Origin: Roseburia sp. 1XD42-69
Lineage (GTDB): Bacteria > Bacillota > Clostridia > Lachnospirales > Lachnospiraceae
Direction of reading: 5' to 3'
NCBI RefSeq assembly: GCF_003612565.1
Contig: NZ_RAZG01000020.1
Location: forward strand, 1 to 64,000
DNA: 64,000 nucleotides
In this document: piece after piece, positions 14,121-23,355 of the stretch
Layout of the letters: the number at the start of each line of letters is the position of its first letter
How positions within the stretch are numbered: the first letter of the stretch is position 1
Translations under genes and position numbers: made by a program
The notes under the pieces: generated by a model
Told to the model about the DNA's origin: nothing
Seen by the model: only the letters and a program-made list of their open reading frames with translations
Databases searched by the model: none

Positions 14121-14975
14121 TTGGAATTATGGTTTTCAGATTATCATACGGAAAAGGTGAAAGTATCTGTTAAGGTGGAAAAACAGCTTTTTGGGGCACA
14201 GACAGATTATCAGAGGCTGGATGTCTTTGAGTCTGAGGAGTTCGGCAGGTTTATAAGCTCTGACGGGAGTATTGTCTTTTCTGAGAAAGATGAGTTTACA
14301 TATGATGAGATGATCGTGCATGTTCCCATGGCAGTCCATCCCCATGTGGAGAAAGTCCTTGTCATTGGAGGCGGGGATGGCGGCGTGTGCCGGGAGTTGT
14401 CCTATTATAAAGAAATCCGGCAGATCGACGTGGTGGAGCCGGATGAGGTTTTTGTCAATGTGTGCAGGGAGTATTTCCCCGACAATGCCTGCGGGTTAAA
14501 TGATCCCAGGGTTACGGTTTATTATAAAGACGGGCTGAAATTTCTTCGCACCAGGCACGAGGAGTATGACTTGATTATCAACGATGCCATTGACCCCTTA
14601 GGGCATACGGCAGGGCTTTTTACCAAAGAGTTTTACGGCAATTCCTACCGGGCCTTAAAGGAGGACGGCATGATGGTGTATCAGCATGGGAGCCCTTTTT
14701 ATGATGAGGATGAGGAATCCTGCCGGGCTATGCACAGGAAGGCAAGCCACAGTTTTCCCATCAGCAAAGTGTACCAGGCCCACATTCCCACCTGTTCTTC
14801 CGGGTACTGGCTCTTTGGCTTTGTGTCAAAAAAATACCATCCCTTGAGGGATTTGGATGCAAAGCGGTGGAACGGCAGGAAGATAGAAACCTGGTATTAT
14901 ACCACAAACCTGCACAAGGGGGCTTTTATGCTGCCCAAATATGTGGAGGATATGCTGATGGAGGAAGAAAATTAA
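14121..14975 (+). CDS. speE: Spermidine synthase (polyamine aminopropyltransferase)
   Basis: The 284-residue protein starts with TTG at 14121 behind GGGAGGAAA. It shows the aminopropyltransferase landmarks: an N-terminal beta domain (LFGAQTDYQRLDVFESEEFG), the nucleotide site VLVIGGGDGGVCRE, the acidic VVEPDEVF that binds the adenosyl part, and the gate/substrate region LIINDAIDP. The enzyme transfers aminopropyl from decarboxylated S-adenosylmethionine to putrescine. No speD is seen in the window. The next two genes encode the carboxynorspermidine route, so the operon seems to hold two ways to lengthen putrescine. Confidence 0.85.
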   Translation: MELWFSDYHTEKVKVSVKVEKQLFGAQTDYQRLDVFESEEFGRFISSDGSIVFSEKDEFTYDEMIVHVPMAVHPHVEKVLVIGGGDGGVCRELSYYKEIRQIDVVEPDEVFVNVCREYFPDNACGLNDPRVTVYYKDGLKFLRTRHEEYDLIINDAIDPLGHTAGLFTKEFYGNSYRALKEDGMMVYQHGSPFYDEDEESCRAMHRKASHSFPISKVYQAHIPTCSSGYWLFGFVSKKYHPLRDLDAKRWNGRKIETWYYTTNLHKGAFMLPKYVEDMLMEEEN

Positions 14976-14990
14976 TTTTTGGAGGGAAAG

Positions 14991-16259
14991 ATGAGCAGAG
15001 TATTAATTATTGGATGCGGCGGCGTGGCCAGGGTGGCCATTACAAAATGCTGCCAGAACAGTGATGTGTTTACAGAGATTTGTATTGCCAGCAGGACGAA
15101 GGAAAAATGTGACGCTTTAAAAGAAGAACTTTCCGGAAAGACAAAGACGGTGATTACCACTGCAAAAGTGGATGCGGATCATAAAGAGGAACTGGTAAAG
15201 CTGATAAAAGAATACCAGCCAAAGGCTGTGTTAAATGTGGCCCTTCCCTACCAGGATCTTACCATTATGGATGCCTGCCTGGAATGTAAGGTAGATTATA
15301 TTGACACGGCAAATTATGAGCCGGAGGATATAGAGGAGCCGAAATGGCGGGAGATTTACGACAAGCGGTGCAAGGAACTTGGGTTTTCCGCCTATTTTGA
15401 CTATTCCTGGCAGTGGGCTTATCAGGAAAAATATAAGGAAGCCGGGATTACAGCCCTTCTTGGCACAGGATTTGACCCGGGAGTGACCAGTGTGTTTACC
15501 GCCTATGCCCTAAAACACTATTTTGATGAGATAGAAACCATTGATATTTTGGACTGCAATGGAGGGGATCACGGCTATCCCTTTGCCACCAACTTTAACC
15601 CGGAAATTAACCTGCGGGAAGTGTCTGCTCCAGGCTCTTACTGGGAGGATGGCAGATGGGTGGAAGTTGCGCCCATGAGCATAAAAAGGGAGTACGATTT
15701 CCCGGAGGTTGGCAGGAAGGATATGTACCTTCTGCATCATGAGGAGATTGAATCCCTGGCGAAAAATATTCCGGGAGTAAAGAGAATCCGTTTCTTTATG
15801 ACCTTTGGGCAGAGTTATTTAACCCATATGAAGTGCCTGGAAAACGTGGGGATGCTTGGCACTTCCCCGGTGATGTATGAGGGACGGGAGATTGTTCCCA
15901 TCCAGTTTTTAAAAGCCCTTCTTCCAGACCCGGCTTCCCTTGGGCCAAGGACGGTGGGAAAGACGAATATCGGCTGTATTTTTACAGGAAAAAAGGACGG
16001 AAAAGAGAAAAAGATTTACATTTATAATGTGTGTGACCATCAGGAGTGCTTCAAAGAGGTGGGCTCCCAGGCAATCTCTTATACCACGGGAGTTCCTGCT
16101 ATGATTGGCACGGCCCTTGTGGTTTTGGGTAAATGGAAGGAGCCCGGGGTGTTTACCGTGGAAGAATTCGACCCAGACCCCTATATGGACATGTTAAATA
16201 AATATGGGCTTCCCTGGGTGGTAGATGAGAACCCTAGGTTGGTGGATTCAGATGTTTGA
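14991..16259 (+). CDS. Carboxynorspermidine dehydrogenase (saccharopine dehydrogenase family)
   Basis: From ATG 14991 (GGAGGG ribosome site) the product has 422 residues. The N-terminus is a Rossmann NADPH site (VLIIGCGGVARVAITKC), followed by VDADHKEELVKLI, YIDTANYEP, and the catalytic half with GTGFDPGVTSVFTAY and CNGGDHGYPFATNFNPE. This is the CASDH/CANSDH subgroup, which joins aspartate semialdehyde to a diamine (putrescine or diaminopropane) by reductive amination. Its stop lies 8 bases inside the start of nspC, the matching decarboxylase. Together they make spermidine or norspermidine without decarboxylated AdoMet. Confidence 0.85.
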   Translation: MSRVLIIGCGGVARVAITKCCQNSDVFTEICIASRTKEKCDALKEELSGKTKTVITTAKVDADHKEELVKLIKEYQPKAVLNVALPYQDLTIMDACLECKVDYIDTANYEPEDIEEPKWREIYDKRCKELGFSAYFDYSWQWAYQEKYKEAGITALLGTGFDPGVTSVFTAYALKHYFDEIETIDILDCNGGDHGYPFATNFNPEINLREVSAPGSYWEDGRWVEVAPMSIKREYDFPEVGRKDMYLLHHEEIESLAKNIPGVKRIRFFMTFGQSYLTHMKCLENVGMLGTSPVMYEGREIVPIQFLKALLPDPASLGPRTVGKTNIGCIFTGKKDGKEKKIYIYNVCDHQECFKEVGSQAISYTTGVPAMIGTALVVLGKWKEPGVFTVEEFDPDPYMDMLNKYGLPWVVDENPRLVDSDV

Positions 16260-17379
16260 GCAGGTGAAAACCCCATGTTATGTGGTGGATGAAAAAAAAT
16301 TAAAAGAGAATCTTTCTATTTTAAAGGATGTGGAGCAGCAGTCAGGGGCCCGCATCCTTCTGGCCCAAAAGGCCTTTTCCATGTATTCCCTGTATCCCCT
16401 AATGGGAAAATACTTAAGCGGGACCACAGCCAGCGGCCTTTATGAGGCAAGGCTTGGGTATGAGGAGATGGGAAAGGAAAACCATGTGTTTGCCCCGGCA
16501 TATAAAAAAGAAGATGTGCGGGAATTGGCGAAAATCTGTGACCACATGGTGTTTAATTCTTTCAGGCAGTATGAAACCTATAAGGATATGTGCGGCGGCG
16601 TGAGCCTTGGGATCCGGGTGAACCCCTGTTTCTCCACTCAGAAGGCACATGCCATCTATGACCCCTGCGGTCCTTTTTCCAGGCTTGGGGTGACATTGGA
16701 GCAGTTTCCCCCTGCCCCGGATTTTGGCGAAGGGGGGCTTGAGGGCATTCATTTCCATACCCTGTGTGAACAGGATGCGGAGGATTTAATTGCAACTTTC
16801 CAGGCGGTGGAGGAGCAGTTTGGAAAGTGGCTTCCCAAAGTAAAATGGATTAATATGGGGGGAGGCCACCACATTACAAGGGAGGATTATCACAGAGGGA
16901 AACTGATTTCTTTCCTTCGGGAAGTGAAGGAAAAATATAAGGCGGAAATTTACTTAGAGCCAGGGGAGGCTGTTGCTTTAAATGCCGGATACCTTGTGAC
17001 AGAGGTGATGGACAAGGTGGAAAACAGCAGGGAGATTTTGATTTTGGACGCCTCCGCCGCCTGCCATATGCCCGACGTGCTGGAAATGCCCTACCGCCCG
17101 CCTTTAAAGGGGGGCTATGAGCCAGGGGAGAAACCTTACACTTACCGTCTCTCCTCCCTTACCTGCCTGGCGGGGGATGTGATTGGGGATTACAGCTTTG
17201 AGAAAGAGATTTCCATTGGGGACCGGCTGGTATTTGAAGATATGGCCATTTACTCTATGGTGAAAAACAATACCTTTAACGGCATTCCCCTGCCGGATAT
17301 CTGCCTGTTAAAAGAAAATGGGGAGATAGAAACTGTGAAGCATTTTGGATATGAAGATTTTAAAGGAAGGCTGTCCTGA
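16252..17379 (+). CDS. nspC: Carboxynorspermidine decarboxylase
   Basis: The 375-residue protein starts at ATG 16252 with TTGGTGG upstream and overlaps the previous gene by 8 bases. It is a fold type III (alanine racemase-like) PLP decarboxylase: TPCYVVDEKKL at the start, LAQKAF with the PLP lysine, SGTTASGLYEARLG, INMGGGHHI, and LEPGEAVALNAGYL. NspC removes CO2 from carboxyspermidine/carboxynorspermidine. Its TGA overlaps the ATG of aguA, indicating one tightly packed transcript. Confidence 0.9.
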   Translation: MFEQVKTPCYVVDEKKLKENLSILKDVEQQSGARILLAQKAFSMYSLYPLMGKYLSGTTASGLYEARLGYEEMGKENHVFAPAYKKEDVRELAKICDHMVFNSFRQYETYKDMCGGVSLGIRVNPCFSTQKAHAIYDPCGPFSRLGVTLEQFPPAPDFGEGGLEGIHFHTLCEQDAEDLIATFQAVEEQFGKWLPKVKWINMGGGHHITREDYHRGKLISFLREVKEKYKAEIYLEPGEAVALNAGYLVTEVMDKVENSREILILDASAACHMPDVLEMPYRPPLKGGYEPGEKPYTYRLSSLTCLAGDVIGDYSFEKEISIGDRLVFEDMAIYSMVKNNTFNGIPLPDICLLKENGEIETVKHFGYEDFKGRLS

Positions 17380-18506
17380 TGGAGAATAGACTTAACACAC
17401 CTTTACATGACGGGTTTTATATGCCCGGAGAATTTGAACCCCATGAGGGATGTATTTTAATCTGGCCAAAGCGTCCCGGTTCCTGGCCTTTCGGGGCTAG
17501 GGCGGCAAGGAGGGCCTTTGTTCAGGTTATCCGCTGTATTGCGGAGAGTGAAAAGGTTTATGTGGCTGCAGGAAAGTCCTGTATAGGAGATGCCAGGGAG
17601 GCGTTAAAGGATATCCCTGGTGTAACGGTTTTTTCCGCAGAGACAGACGACGCCTGGGCCAGGGATATCGCCCCTACTTTTCTGGTAAACGGGAAGGGGG
17701 AAAGGCGCTGCGTCAACTGGGAATTTAACGCCTGGGGAGGGACGTACAACGGCCTTTACCCTTCCTGGGAAAAAGACAACGCTTTTGCAAAAATATTTGC
17801 AAATTTTTATGGTGCGCCCTGTTACGATGCGGCGCCTTTTGTCTTAGAGGGGGGGAGCATCCACTGCGACGGGGAAGGGACGGTTCTGGCAACGGAGGCC
17901 TGCCTTCTCAGTCACGGGAGAAATCCGGAGCTTTCTAAGGAGGAGATTGAAGGGCGTCTTTTGGAGTACCTTGGGGCCAAAAAAGTGCTGTGGATTCCCA
18001 GGGGGATTTACGGGGATGAGACGGATGAGCATGTGGATAATGTGTGCGCTTTTTTAAAGCCCGGGGAAGTGGTTTTGGCCTGGACGGATAATAAAAATGA
18101 CCCTCAGTATGAGCTGTCCTCAGAGAGCCTTAGGGTTTTGGAGCAGTTAAGGGATGCTAAGGGCAGGAAATTAACCGTTCATAAGCTTCCAATCCCTGAT
18201 GTCCCGGTAAAGGTTACACAGGAGGATTTGAAAGGGTATGTGTTTGAACCCGGGGAGGATGTGCGGGAAGCGGGAGAGCGTCTGGCGGCTTCCTATGTGA
18301 ATTTTTATTTTTCCAACGGAGCGGTGATTCTGCCTGCTTTCGGAGGGGAAAATGAAGACAGCGACAGACGGGCGGCGGAGATTTTACACAGGCTTTGCCC
18401 GGGGCGGAAGGTGATGTCTGTATTTGCCAGGGATATCCTTTTGGGCGGGGGGAATATACATTGTATTACCCAGCAGATTCCCTGGGGGAAGGGCAGACTT
18501 CCATAG
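17379..18506 (+). CDS. aguA: Agmatine deiminase
   Basis: The 375-residue protein belongs to the agmatine/peptidylarginine deiminase family: an N-terminal MPGEFEPHEGCILIWPKRPG, DDAWARDIAPTFLVN, NWEFNAWGGTYNGLYP, VLEGGSIHCDGEGTVLATE, DETDEHVDN, and the C-terminal catalytic cysteine in GGGNIHCITQQIP. It converts agmatine to N-carbamoylputrescine. The partner amidase aguB is not next to it but at 24889, beyond an ATPase gene and a transporter/two-component operon. With speA it forms the arginine-to-putrescine route feeding speE and nspC. Confidence 0.92.
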   Translation: MENRLNTPLHDGFYMPGEFEPHEGCILIWPKRPGSWPFGARAARRAFVQVIRCIAESEKVYVAAGKSCIGDAREALKDIPGVTVFSAETDDAWARDIAPTFLVNGKGERRCVNWEFNAWGGTYNGLYPSWEKDNAFAKIFANFYGAPCYDAAPFVLEGGSIHCDGEGTVLATEACLLSHGRNPELSKEEIEGRLLEYLGAKKVLWIPRGIYGDETDEHVDNVCAFLKPGEVVLAWTDNKNDPQYELSSESLRVLEQLRDAKGRKLTVHKLPIPDVPVKVTQEDLKGYVFEPGEDVREAGERLAASYVNFYFSNGAVILPAFGGENEDSDRRAAEILHRLCPGRKVMSVFARDILLGGGNIHCITQQIPWGKGRLP

Positions 18507-18559
18507 GCAGACATTGTAAAAGGCGGCAGATTGCAAAAATATTTTAGGAGGAACATCAT

Positions 18560-20125
18560 ATGGGCATATATCTGAATCCTGATAATATTGATTTTAAAGA
18601 GGCCCTTAATTCTGAAATTTATGTGGATAAAACGGGCCTTATTGCACTTACCAATAAAGTAATCCGCACAGAGCAGAAATATGTCTGCGTCAGCCGTCCA
18701 AGGCGGTTTGGAAAATCGGTGACGGCAAATATGCTTACGGCCTATTACAGCAGAGGCTGTGATTCCGGGGAAATGTTTCAGGACTATAAAATTTCCGCAT
18801 CGAAAAGTTTTAGGGAGCATTTGAACCAGTATCATGTAATTCGGATCAATATGGCAGAATTTTCCCATATAAAAGAGATTGGCCTGATGGTGGGTGAACT
18901 GGAAAAAGCACTGCTTTTTGATCTTACGGAAGAATTTACGGAAGTGAAATTTTTTGACAGCACAAATCTGGTGCGCACTTTAAAAGATGTTTATGCCAGG
19001 ACAAAAATTCCTTTTATATTTATTATAGATGAATGGGATTGTATATTCAGAGAGCATAAAGAGGACATAAAAGCCCAGAGTTTATACCTGGATTTTTTGC
19101 GGAATCTTATGAAAAACCAAAGTTACATTGCCCTTGCATATATGACGGGAATTCTTCCCATAAAAAAATACGGAGCTCATTCGGCCCTGAATATGTTTAC
19201 GGAAGTTTCTATGACAGACCCAAGGGAATATGGGGAATTTACAGGATTTACAGAGCCGGAAGTTATGGCGCTGTGTGAAAGGTATCACATGCCTTTTGAA
19301 GAGGTAAAGCAGTGGTATGACGGCTATCATTTAATGGGAACGCCGGTATATAATCCACGTTCCGTTGTCATGTCTTTCACCGGGGGGTACTTTAACAATT
19401 ACTGGACCTCCACGGAGACTTATGAGGCGTTAAAAGTTTACATTTCCATGGATTTTGACGGGTTAAACCAAATGGTTACCAGGCTGATTGCCGGGGAAGA
19501 GATTGCAATAAATCCCACAAAGTTTCAAAATGATATGACAACTTTTCACAGTGCGGATGACATATTAACTTTGCTGGTTCATCTGGGATATTTGACATTT
19601 GATTTTTATACAAAAAAGGTCCGTATTCCAAACCGTGAAGTTGCCGGGGAGTTTATCAATTCCATTGAGGACGGCGGCTGGGAACATGTGATAAAATCTA
19701 TAAAGTCGTCCCGGGAGCTTCTGGATGCCACGCTGCGGGGAGAAGCGGATCTGGTGGCGGAAAGCATTGCAGACTGTCACAGGGAGAATACCTCTGTATT
19801 AAAGTACAATGATGAAAATTCTCTGGCTTGCGTGATTTGTCTGGCATATTATGCCGCCCGGGAGAAATATGAGATGTGGCGGGAACTGCCTGCCGGAGAA
19901 GGATTTGCGGACATGGTATTTTTGCCCAGGAAAAATGTAAACCTTCCTGCCATTTTAGTAGAATTAAAGAGAGATAAATCTGCAGGAGCAGCCATTGAAC
20001 AGATAGAGAGAAAGCATTATCCGGATAAATTAAAAGAGTATTCCGGCGAAATTTTCCTTGTGGGAATCAACTATGACTCAAAAGATAAAATCCATACCTG
20101 TAAAATCCATAAAAGCAACCTTTAA
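18560..20125 (+). CDS. AAA-ATPase_like protein with C-terminal PD-(D/E)XK nuclease domain, copy 1
   Basis: The 521-residue protein has an N-terminal YVDKTGLIALTNKVI motif, a P-loop VSRPRRFGKS at about residue 50, a Walker-B-like IFIIDEWDCIF, and a C-terminal nuclease-like core (FADMVFLPR then AILVELKRDK) as in PD-(D/E)XK proteins. Such AAA-ATPase_like (PF09820-type) proteins occur in many copies in gut Firmicutes and Bacteroidetes with unknown roles, perhaps defence or mobile. Two paralogues lie at 43130 and 53978. It has its own ribosome site (AGGAGG) and a terminator at its stop, so it is a single-gene unit between polyamine genes. Confidence 0.8.
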   Translation: MGIYLNPDNIDFKEALNSEIYVDKTGLIALTNKVIRTEQKYVCVSRPRRFGKSVTANMLTAYYSRGCDSGEMFQDYKISASKSFREHLNQYHVIRINMAEFSHIKEIGLMVGELEKALLFDLTEEFTEVKFFDSTNLVRTLKDVYARTKIPFIFIIDEWDCIFREHKEDIKAQSLYLDFLRNLMKNQSYIALAYMTGILPIKKYGAHSALNMFTEVSMTDPREYGEFTGFTEPEVMALCERYHMPFEEVKQWYDGYHLMGTPVYNPRSVVMSFTGGYFNNYWTSTETYEALKVYISMDFDGLNQMVTRLIAGEEIAINPTKFQNDMTTFHSADDILTLLVHLGYLTFDFYTKKVRIPNREVAGEFINSIEDGGWEHVIKSIKSSRELLDATLRGEADLVAESIADCHRENTSVLKYNDENSLACVICLAYYAAREKYEMWRELPAGEGFADMVFLPRKNVNLPAILVELKRDKSAGAAIEQIERKHYPDKLKEYSGEIFLVGINYDSKDKIHTCKIHKSNL

Positions 20126-20150
20126 GTTTTCTTAAGGTTGCTTTTATTTT
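20111..20150 (+). terminator. Intrinsic terminator at the end of the ATPase gene
   Basis: AAAAGCAACCTTTAAG (20111-20126) pairs with CTTAAGGTTGCTTTT (20131-20145), with one bulged base and a four-T loop, followed by ATTTT. The left arm includes the stop codon of the upstream gene. Confidence 0.8.
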
Positions 20151-20204
20151 GCCTTAAAACCCCAGGTGTAAGATAGGACTATAAAAAGCAGGGAGGATAT
20201 TCTT

Positions 20205-20891
20205 ATGATTACAGTAACCGGGCTTTCCAAGTCCTACAATGGAAAAAAAGTGGTAGACGATCTGTCTTTTACCATGAAAGAAGGAAAACTGTTTGCACTT
20301 TTAGGCAGCAACGGGGCGGGGAAAAGCACCACCATAAAAATGATGCTTTCCCTTGTAAAAAAGGACGGGGGAAGGATTGAAATCCCGGAGGATGCCCTTT
20401 TGGGATACTCCCCGGAGACCCCTTATTTCCCGCCTTTTTTAACGGGGATGGAGGTGCTTTTATACTATGGGGTGCTGCAGAAAATTCCCAGGGAAAAGTT
20501 AAAAGTGGAATGTGGTACGCTATTACATCTGGTGGGCCTTTCGGAGGAAAAGACAAAGATAAAATTTTATTCCAAGGGAATGCTCCAGCGGCTGGCCCTT
20601 GCCCAGGCAATGCTTGGGAATCCTTCAATCCTCATTTTAGATGAGCCCTGTGCAGGGCTTGACGCCATGGGGCGGATTGAAATGATTGAGCTGATTATGA
20701 AGCTGAAAACTGCGGGTAAGACAATTTTAATGAATTCCCATATTTTAAGTGACATAGAAAAGGTCTGTGACGAAGGGATGATTATGCAGAAAGGAAAAGT
20801 GCTGCGAAGATTTACGAAAGAGGATTTAAGGGGTGGAGAAAGCCTTGAGACAATTTTTACAAAGACGATAAGCGGAGGGATAGAGAAATGA
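20205..20891 (+). CDS. ABC transporter ATP-binding protein
   Basis: The 228-residue ATPase has Walker A GSNGAGKST, the Q-loop region, signature YSKGMLQRLALAQAM and Walker B ILILDEPCAGLD, and a switch His in MNSHIL. It resembles the small ATPases of export-type ABC systems (CcmA/YhaQ-like). It overlaps the permease gene at 20888 by 4 bases and heads an operon of transporter, lipoprotein, response regulator and kinase. The likely task is export of a toxic or signalling compound, or cell-envelope upkeep. Confidence 0.85.
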   Translation: MITVTGLSKSYNGKKVVDDLSFTMKEGKLFALLGSNGAGKSTTIKMMLSLVKKDGGRIEIPEDALLGYSPETPYFPPFLTGMEVLLYYGVLQKIPREKLKVECGTLLHLVGLSEEKTKIKFYSKGMLQRLALAQAMLGNPSILILDEPCAGLDAMGRIEMIELIMKLKTAGKTILMNSHILSDIEKVCDEGMIMQKGKVLRRFTKEDLRGGESLETIFTKTISGGIEK

Positions 20892-21658
20892 AAAGCAGTG
20901 TGGGAATTATCATGAAAACGGCGTTAAAAGAGCGTATGCGGAGAAAAGAGTTATATATTATTGTAATTCTTGCCATACTGCTGCTTTTACTGTGCAGCAG
21001 CGATGTGACAAGTATTACCATGAACGGGGAGGCGGTGACGGGATTTTCTAATATGTTTCTTTTGATGCATACCCTGGTTCATTTTGTGGGCTGCGTCCTG
21101 GCAGTGGTTTTAAGCCTTGGCACCATTCCAAAGGAGTATGAGAGGAAGAACAGCCATCTTGTGTGGGTGCGGAATATCAGCCAGGAAGCGTACCACGGAG
21201 GACTGACCCTTGCCAATGTGTGCGCAAGCCTTTCGGCTGCGGCTATTCTCTATTTGGCCCTGGGGGTCTATGCTGTGACCAAGGGCCATGGGGAAGTTTT
21301 GCTCCGTATGATTCCGGCGTTTTTGATATTATCCTTAAGCATTTCCTTCGTCAGCCTTTTTGTCAGTGTCATGAGTATTAAACTGCCTGTTATGGCAGCG
21401 GGAATTTTGGGGGTAATCGTTATGGTTTTCGGCGTGTTTCACGGAATGATAGGGCTGTTTAAAAATATGCTGGGAGGATTGGGAGGAAAATGCATGTCTT
21501 TTTTCCTTTTTCTTGTGCCGGATTTAAGCGGAATCCAGAATGCGGCCTGCCATTTTGCCACAGGAGAAAAAATGGAAGCCCATCTTATTTTTGTTTTACT
21601 TTTTTCACTGTGGGTTGTGTCATTGGGACTTTTTATTTTTCGGAAAAAAGAAGCGTAG
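20888..21658 (+). CDS. ABC transporter permease
   Basis: The 256-residue protein has about six hydrophobic segments (for example LYIIVILAILLLLLCSS, LVHFVGCVLAVVLSLGTI and VMAAGILGVIVMVFGVFH) and a cytoplasmic N-terminus rich in Arg/Lys, as in ABC-2-type permeases. It is coupled to the ATPase by an ATGA overlap and would form a homodimeric channel with it. No substrate can be read from the sequence. Confidence 0.8.
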   Translation: MKSSVGIIMKTALKERMRRKELYIIVILAILLLLLCSSDVTSITMNGEAVTGFSNMFLLMHTLVHFVGCVLAVVLSLGTIPKEYERKNSHLVWVRNISQEAYHGGLTLANVCASLSAAAILYLALGVYAVTKGHGEVLLRMIPAFLILSLSISFVSLFVSVMSIKLPVMAAGILGVIVMVFGVFHGMIGLFKNMLGGLGGKCMSFFLFLVPDLSGIQNAACHFATGEKMEAHLIFVLLFSLWVVSLGLFIFRKKEA

Positions 21659-21668
21659 GGGGTAAAGG

Positions 21669-22637
21669 ATGAAATTATTTAAAATCGGATATGCATTGAC
21701 AGGATTTCTATTGGCGGCATGTACTGCTTTCACAGGAAGCTACGGGCTTTCTAAGACAGACCGGGAAATTTACAGGAGGGCATTATCCCTGGAAAATGAT
21801 ATGGAAAAAATGGGGTTTTCTGAATTTTCCCTTGCGGATTACAAGGTGCGGTTTTACAATGGAAACTGTGATTATGTGGTGGAAGGGGAAAATATTTCAA
21901 AGGAAGATGCGGTATTGGATGTTTTTGCAGGGACTGTGTGGGAGGTAGAGGGGGAGTATCAAGTTTTGATTCCCACCTATGAAAAATTTTCTGCTCTCTT
22001 TGATATGTTAGGTGCGGCGGGTACGGTTTCCCAGGGTATGTCTGAAGGGACAATGGCATTTACAGAAGAATCTTACAGCGAAAATGCACATGTGGCTACA
22101 ATCTGGCATGAAGCGTTCCATGCATGGCAGACAAACAGATGGCAGGATGAGATCGACGCTTTGATGAAGCGGGTGAATCTTTCCGCAGAGGACAACAGGG
22201 AAGATATTATTGTAAGGGAAGCAGATGAAAACCCTAAGGCGGCCGCCCTTTTTGAGGAAGAGATGGTACTTTTGGAAAAAGCTTATGAGGGGGAAGGGGA
22301 GGAGAAAAAAGAGTATATTTTAAAGGCGCTTTCCCTTGCAGAGAAGAGGAGGGAAATTCTGCCGGATTCCGCAAATGCCATGGAGTTTTACCTGGAAAAT
22401 TTGGAGGGGAGCGCCAGGTATGTGGAAAGCCTTGCCTACCGCAGCCTTGAGGGGGATAAAGCCTGGGAAGAGCATTATATGGGAGAATTCAGCTACGAAA
22501 AGGGAAGCGGCAAATACTACCAGATGGGAATGTTAAAAGGGCTTCTCCTTGACCAGACAGGGGAGGGCTGGCAGGAAAAATTTTCTCTGGAGGAAGGGTT
22601 TGACGGAGCGTTGAAGGGCGTATGCCAGGAGGAGTGA
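21669..22637 (+). CDS. Lipoprotein with HExxH motif, zincin-like
   Basis: The 322-residue protein starts with a lipoprotein signal (LLAAC lipobox, lipidated Cys18), so it should sit on the outer face of the membrane. A motif WHEAFHAWQ around residue 145 fits the HExxH zinc site of metallopeptidases; an acidic helix follows (READENPKAAALFEEE) that could supply the third ligand. The rest is helical and highly acidic. I do not know a named family. Its position between an ABC exporter and a two-component system suggests an extracytoplasmic peptidase or sensor for the exported substrate. Confidence 0.65.
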   Translation: MKLFKIGYALTGFLLAACTAFTGSYGLSKTDREIYRRALSLENDMEKMGFSEFSLADYKVRFYNGNCDYVVEGENISKEDAVLDVFAGTVWEVEGEYQVLIPTYEKFSALFDMLGAAGTVSQGMSEGTMAFTEESYSENAHVATIWHEAFHAWQTNRWQDEIDALMKRVNLSAEDNREDIIVREADENPKAAALFEEEMVLLEKAYEGEGEEKKEYILKALSLAEKRREILPDSANAMEFYLENLEGSARYVESLAYRSLEGDKAWEEHYMGEFSYEKGSGKYYQMGMLKGLLLDQTGEGWQEKFSLEEGFDGALKGVCQEE

Positions 22638-22644
22638 GAAACCT

Positions 22645-23355
22645 ATGAAGGATGGAAAATTTGTGATTTTAGCGGCGGATGATGAAGTGGAACTTTTAGA
22701 CGCCCTGGAATTGTTTATGGGGAAAGAAAATATGGTTATGGTGAAGGCAGCCTCCGGTGTGGCTGCCCTTAACCTGTTTCAGGAGGAAAAGCCGGATATG
22801 GTTCTTTTGGATGTGATGATGCCGGGGATGGACGGCTTTTCTGTTTTAAGGAAAATCCGGGAAATCAGTAAAATTCCGGCCCTTATGATGACGGCCAGGA
22901 CAGAGGATTATGACAAGATTTTGGGACTGGAACTGGGGGCGGACGACTACATAACAAAGCCTTATAACCCCTTAGAAGTTATGGCACGGATAAAGGCCCA
23001 GCTCAGGCGGTGCTACGATTACCAGGAGGAGAAAAAAGGGGAGGGTGAAATATTAAAAGCCTTTGGCTTAGAGTTAAATCTCAGGGAATGTTCCTTAAAA
23101 AAGCAGGGCAGGGAGATTGCCCTGACGAAAACGGAGTTTAAAATTTTAGAACTTCTTATGAAGTCCCCGGGAAGGATTTACACAAAACAGCAGATTTTTG
23201 AGTATTCCTGGGAGGAACCCTTTATGGGGGATGAGGGAACGGTTATGGTGCATATCAGCAATCTGCGGAATAAAATAGAGGATGAGCCGAAAAAACCGGA
23301 GATGATTCGGACGGTAAAGGGGCTTGGCTATCGGTTTGAAAAGGAGCAGCTATGA
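22645..23355 (+). CDS. OmpR-family response regulator
   Basis: The 236-residue protein has a receiver domain (AADDEVELLDAL acidic pocket, VLLDVMMPGMDG with the phospho-acceptor Asp, YITKPYNPLE with the conserved Lys) and a winged-helix DNA-binding domain (LTKTEFKILELLMKSPGR, MVHISNLRNKI, VKGLGYRF). It is in the same operon as the ABC transporter and kinase and probably controls them. Its stop overlaps the kinase start (ATGA). Confidence 0.92.
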   Translation: MKDGKFVILAADDEVELLDALELFMGKENMVMVKAASGVAALNLFQEEKPDMVLLDVMMPGMDGFSVLRKIREISKIPALMMTARTEDYDKILGLELGADDYITKPYNPLEVMARIKAQLRRCYDYQEEKKGEGEILKAFGLELNLRECSLKKQGREIALTKTEFKILELLMKSPGRIYTKQQIFEYSWEEPFMGDEGTVMVHISNLRNKIEDEPKKPEMIRTVKGLGYRFEKEQL

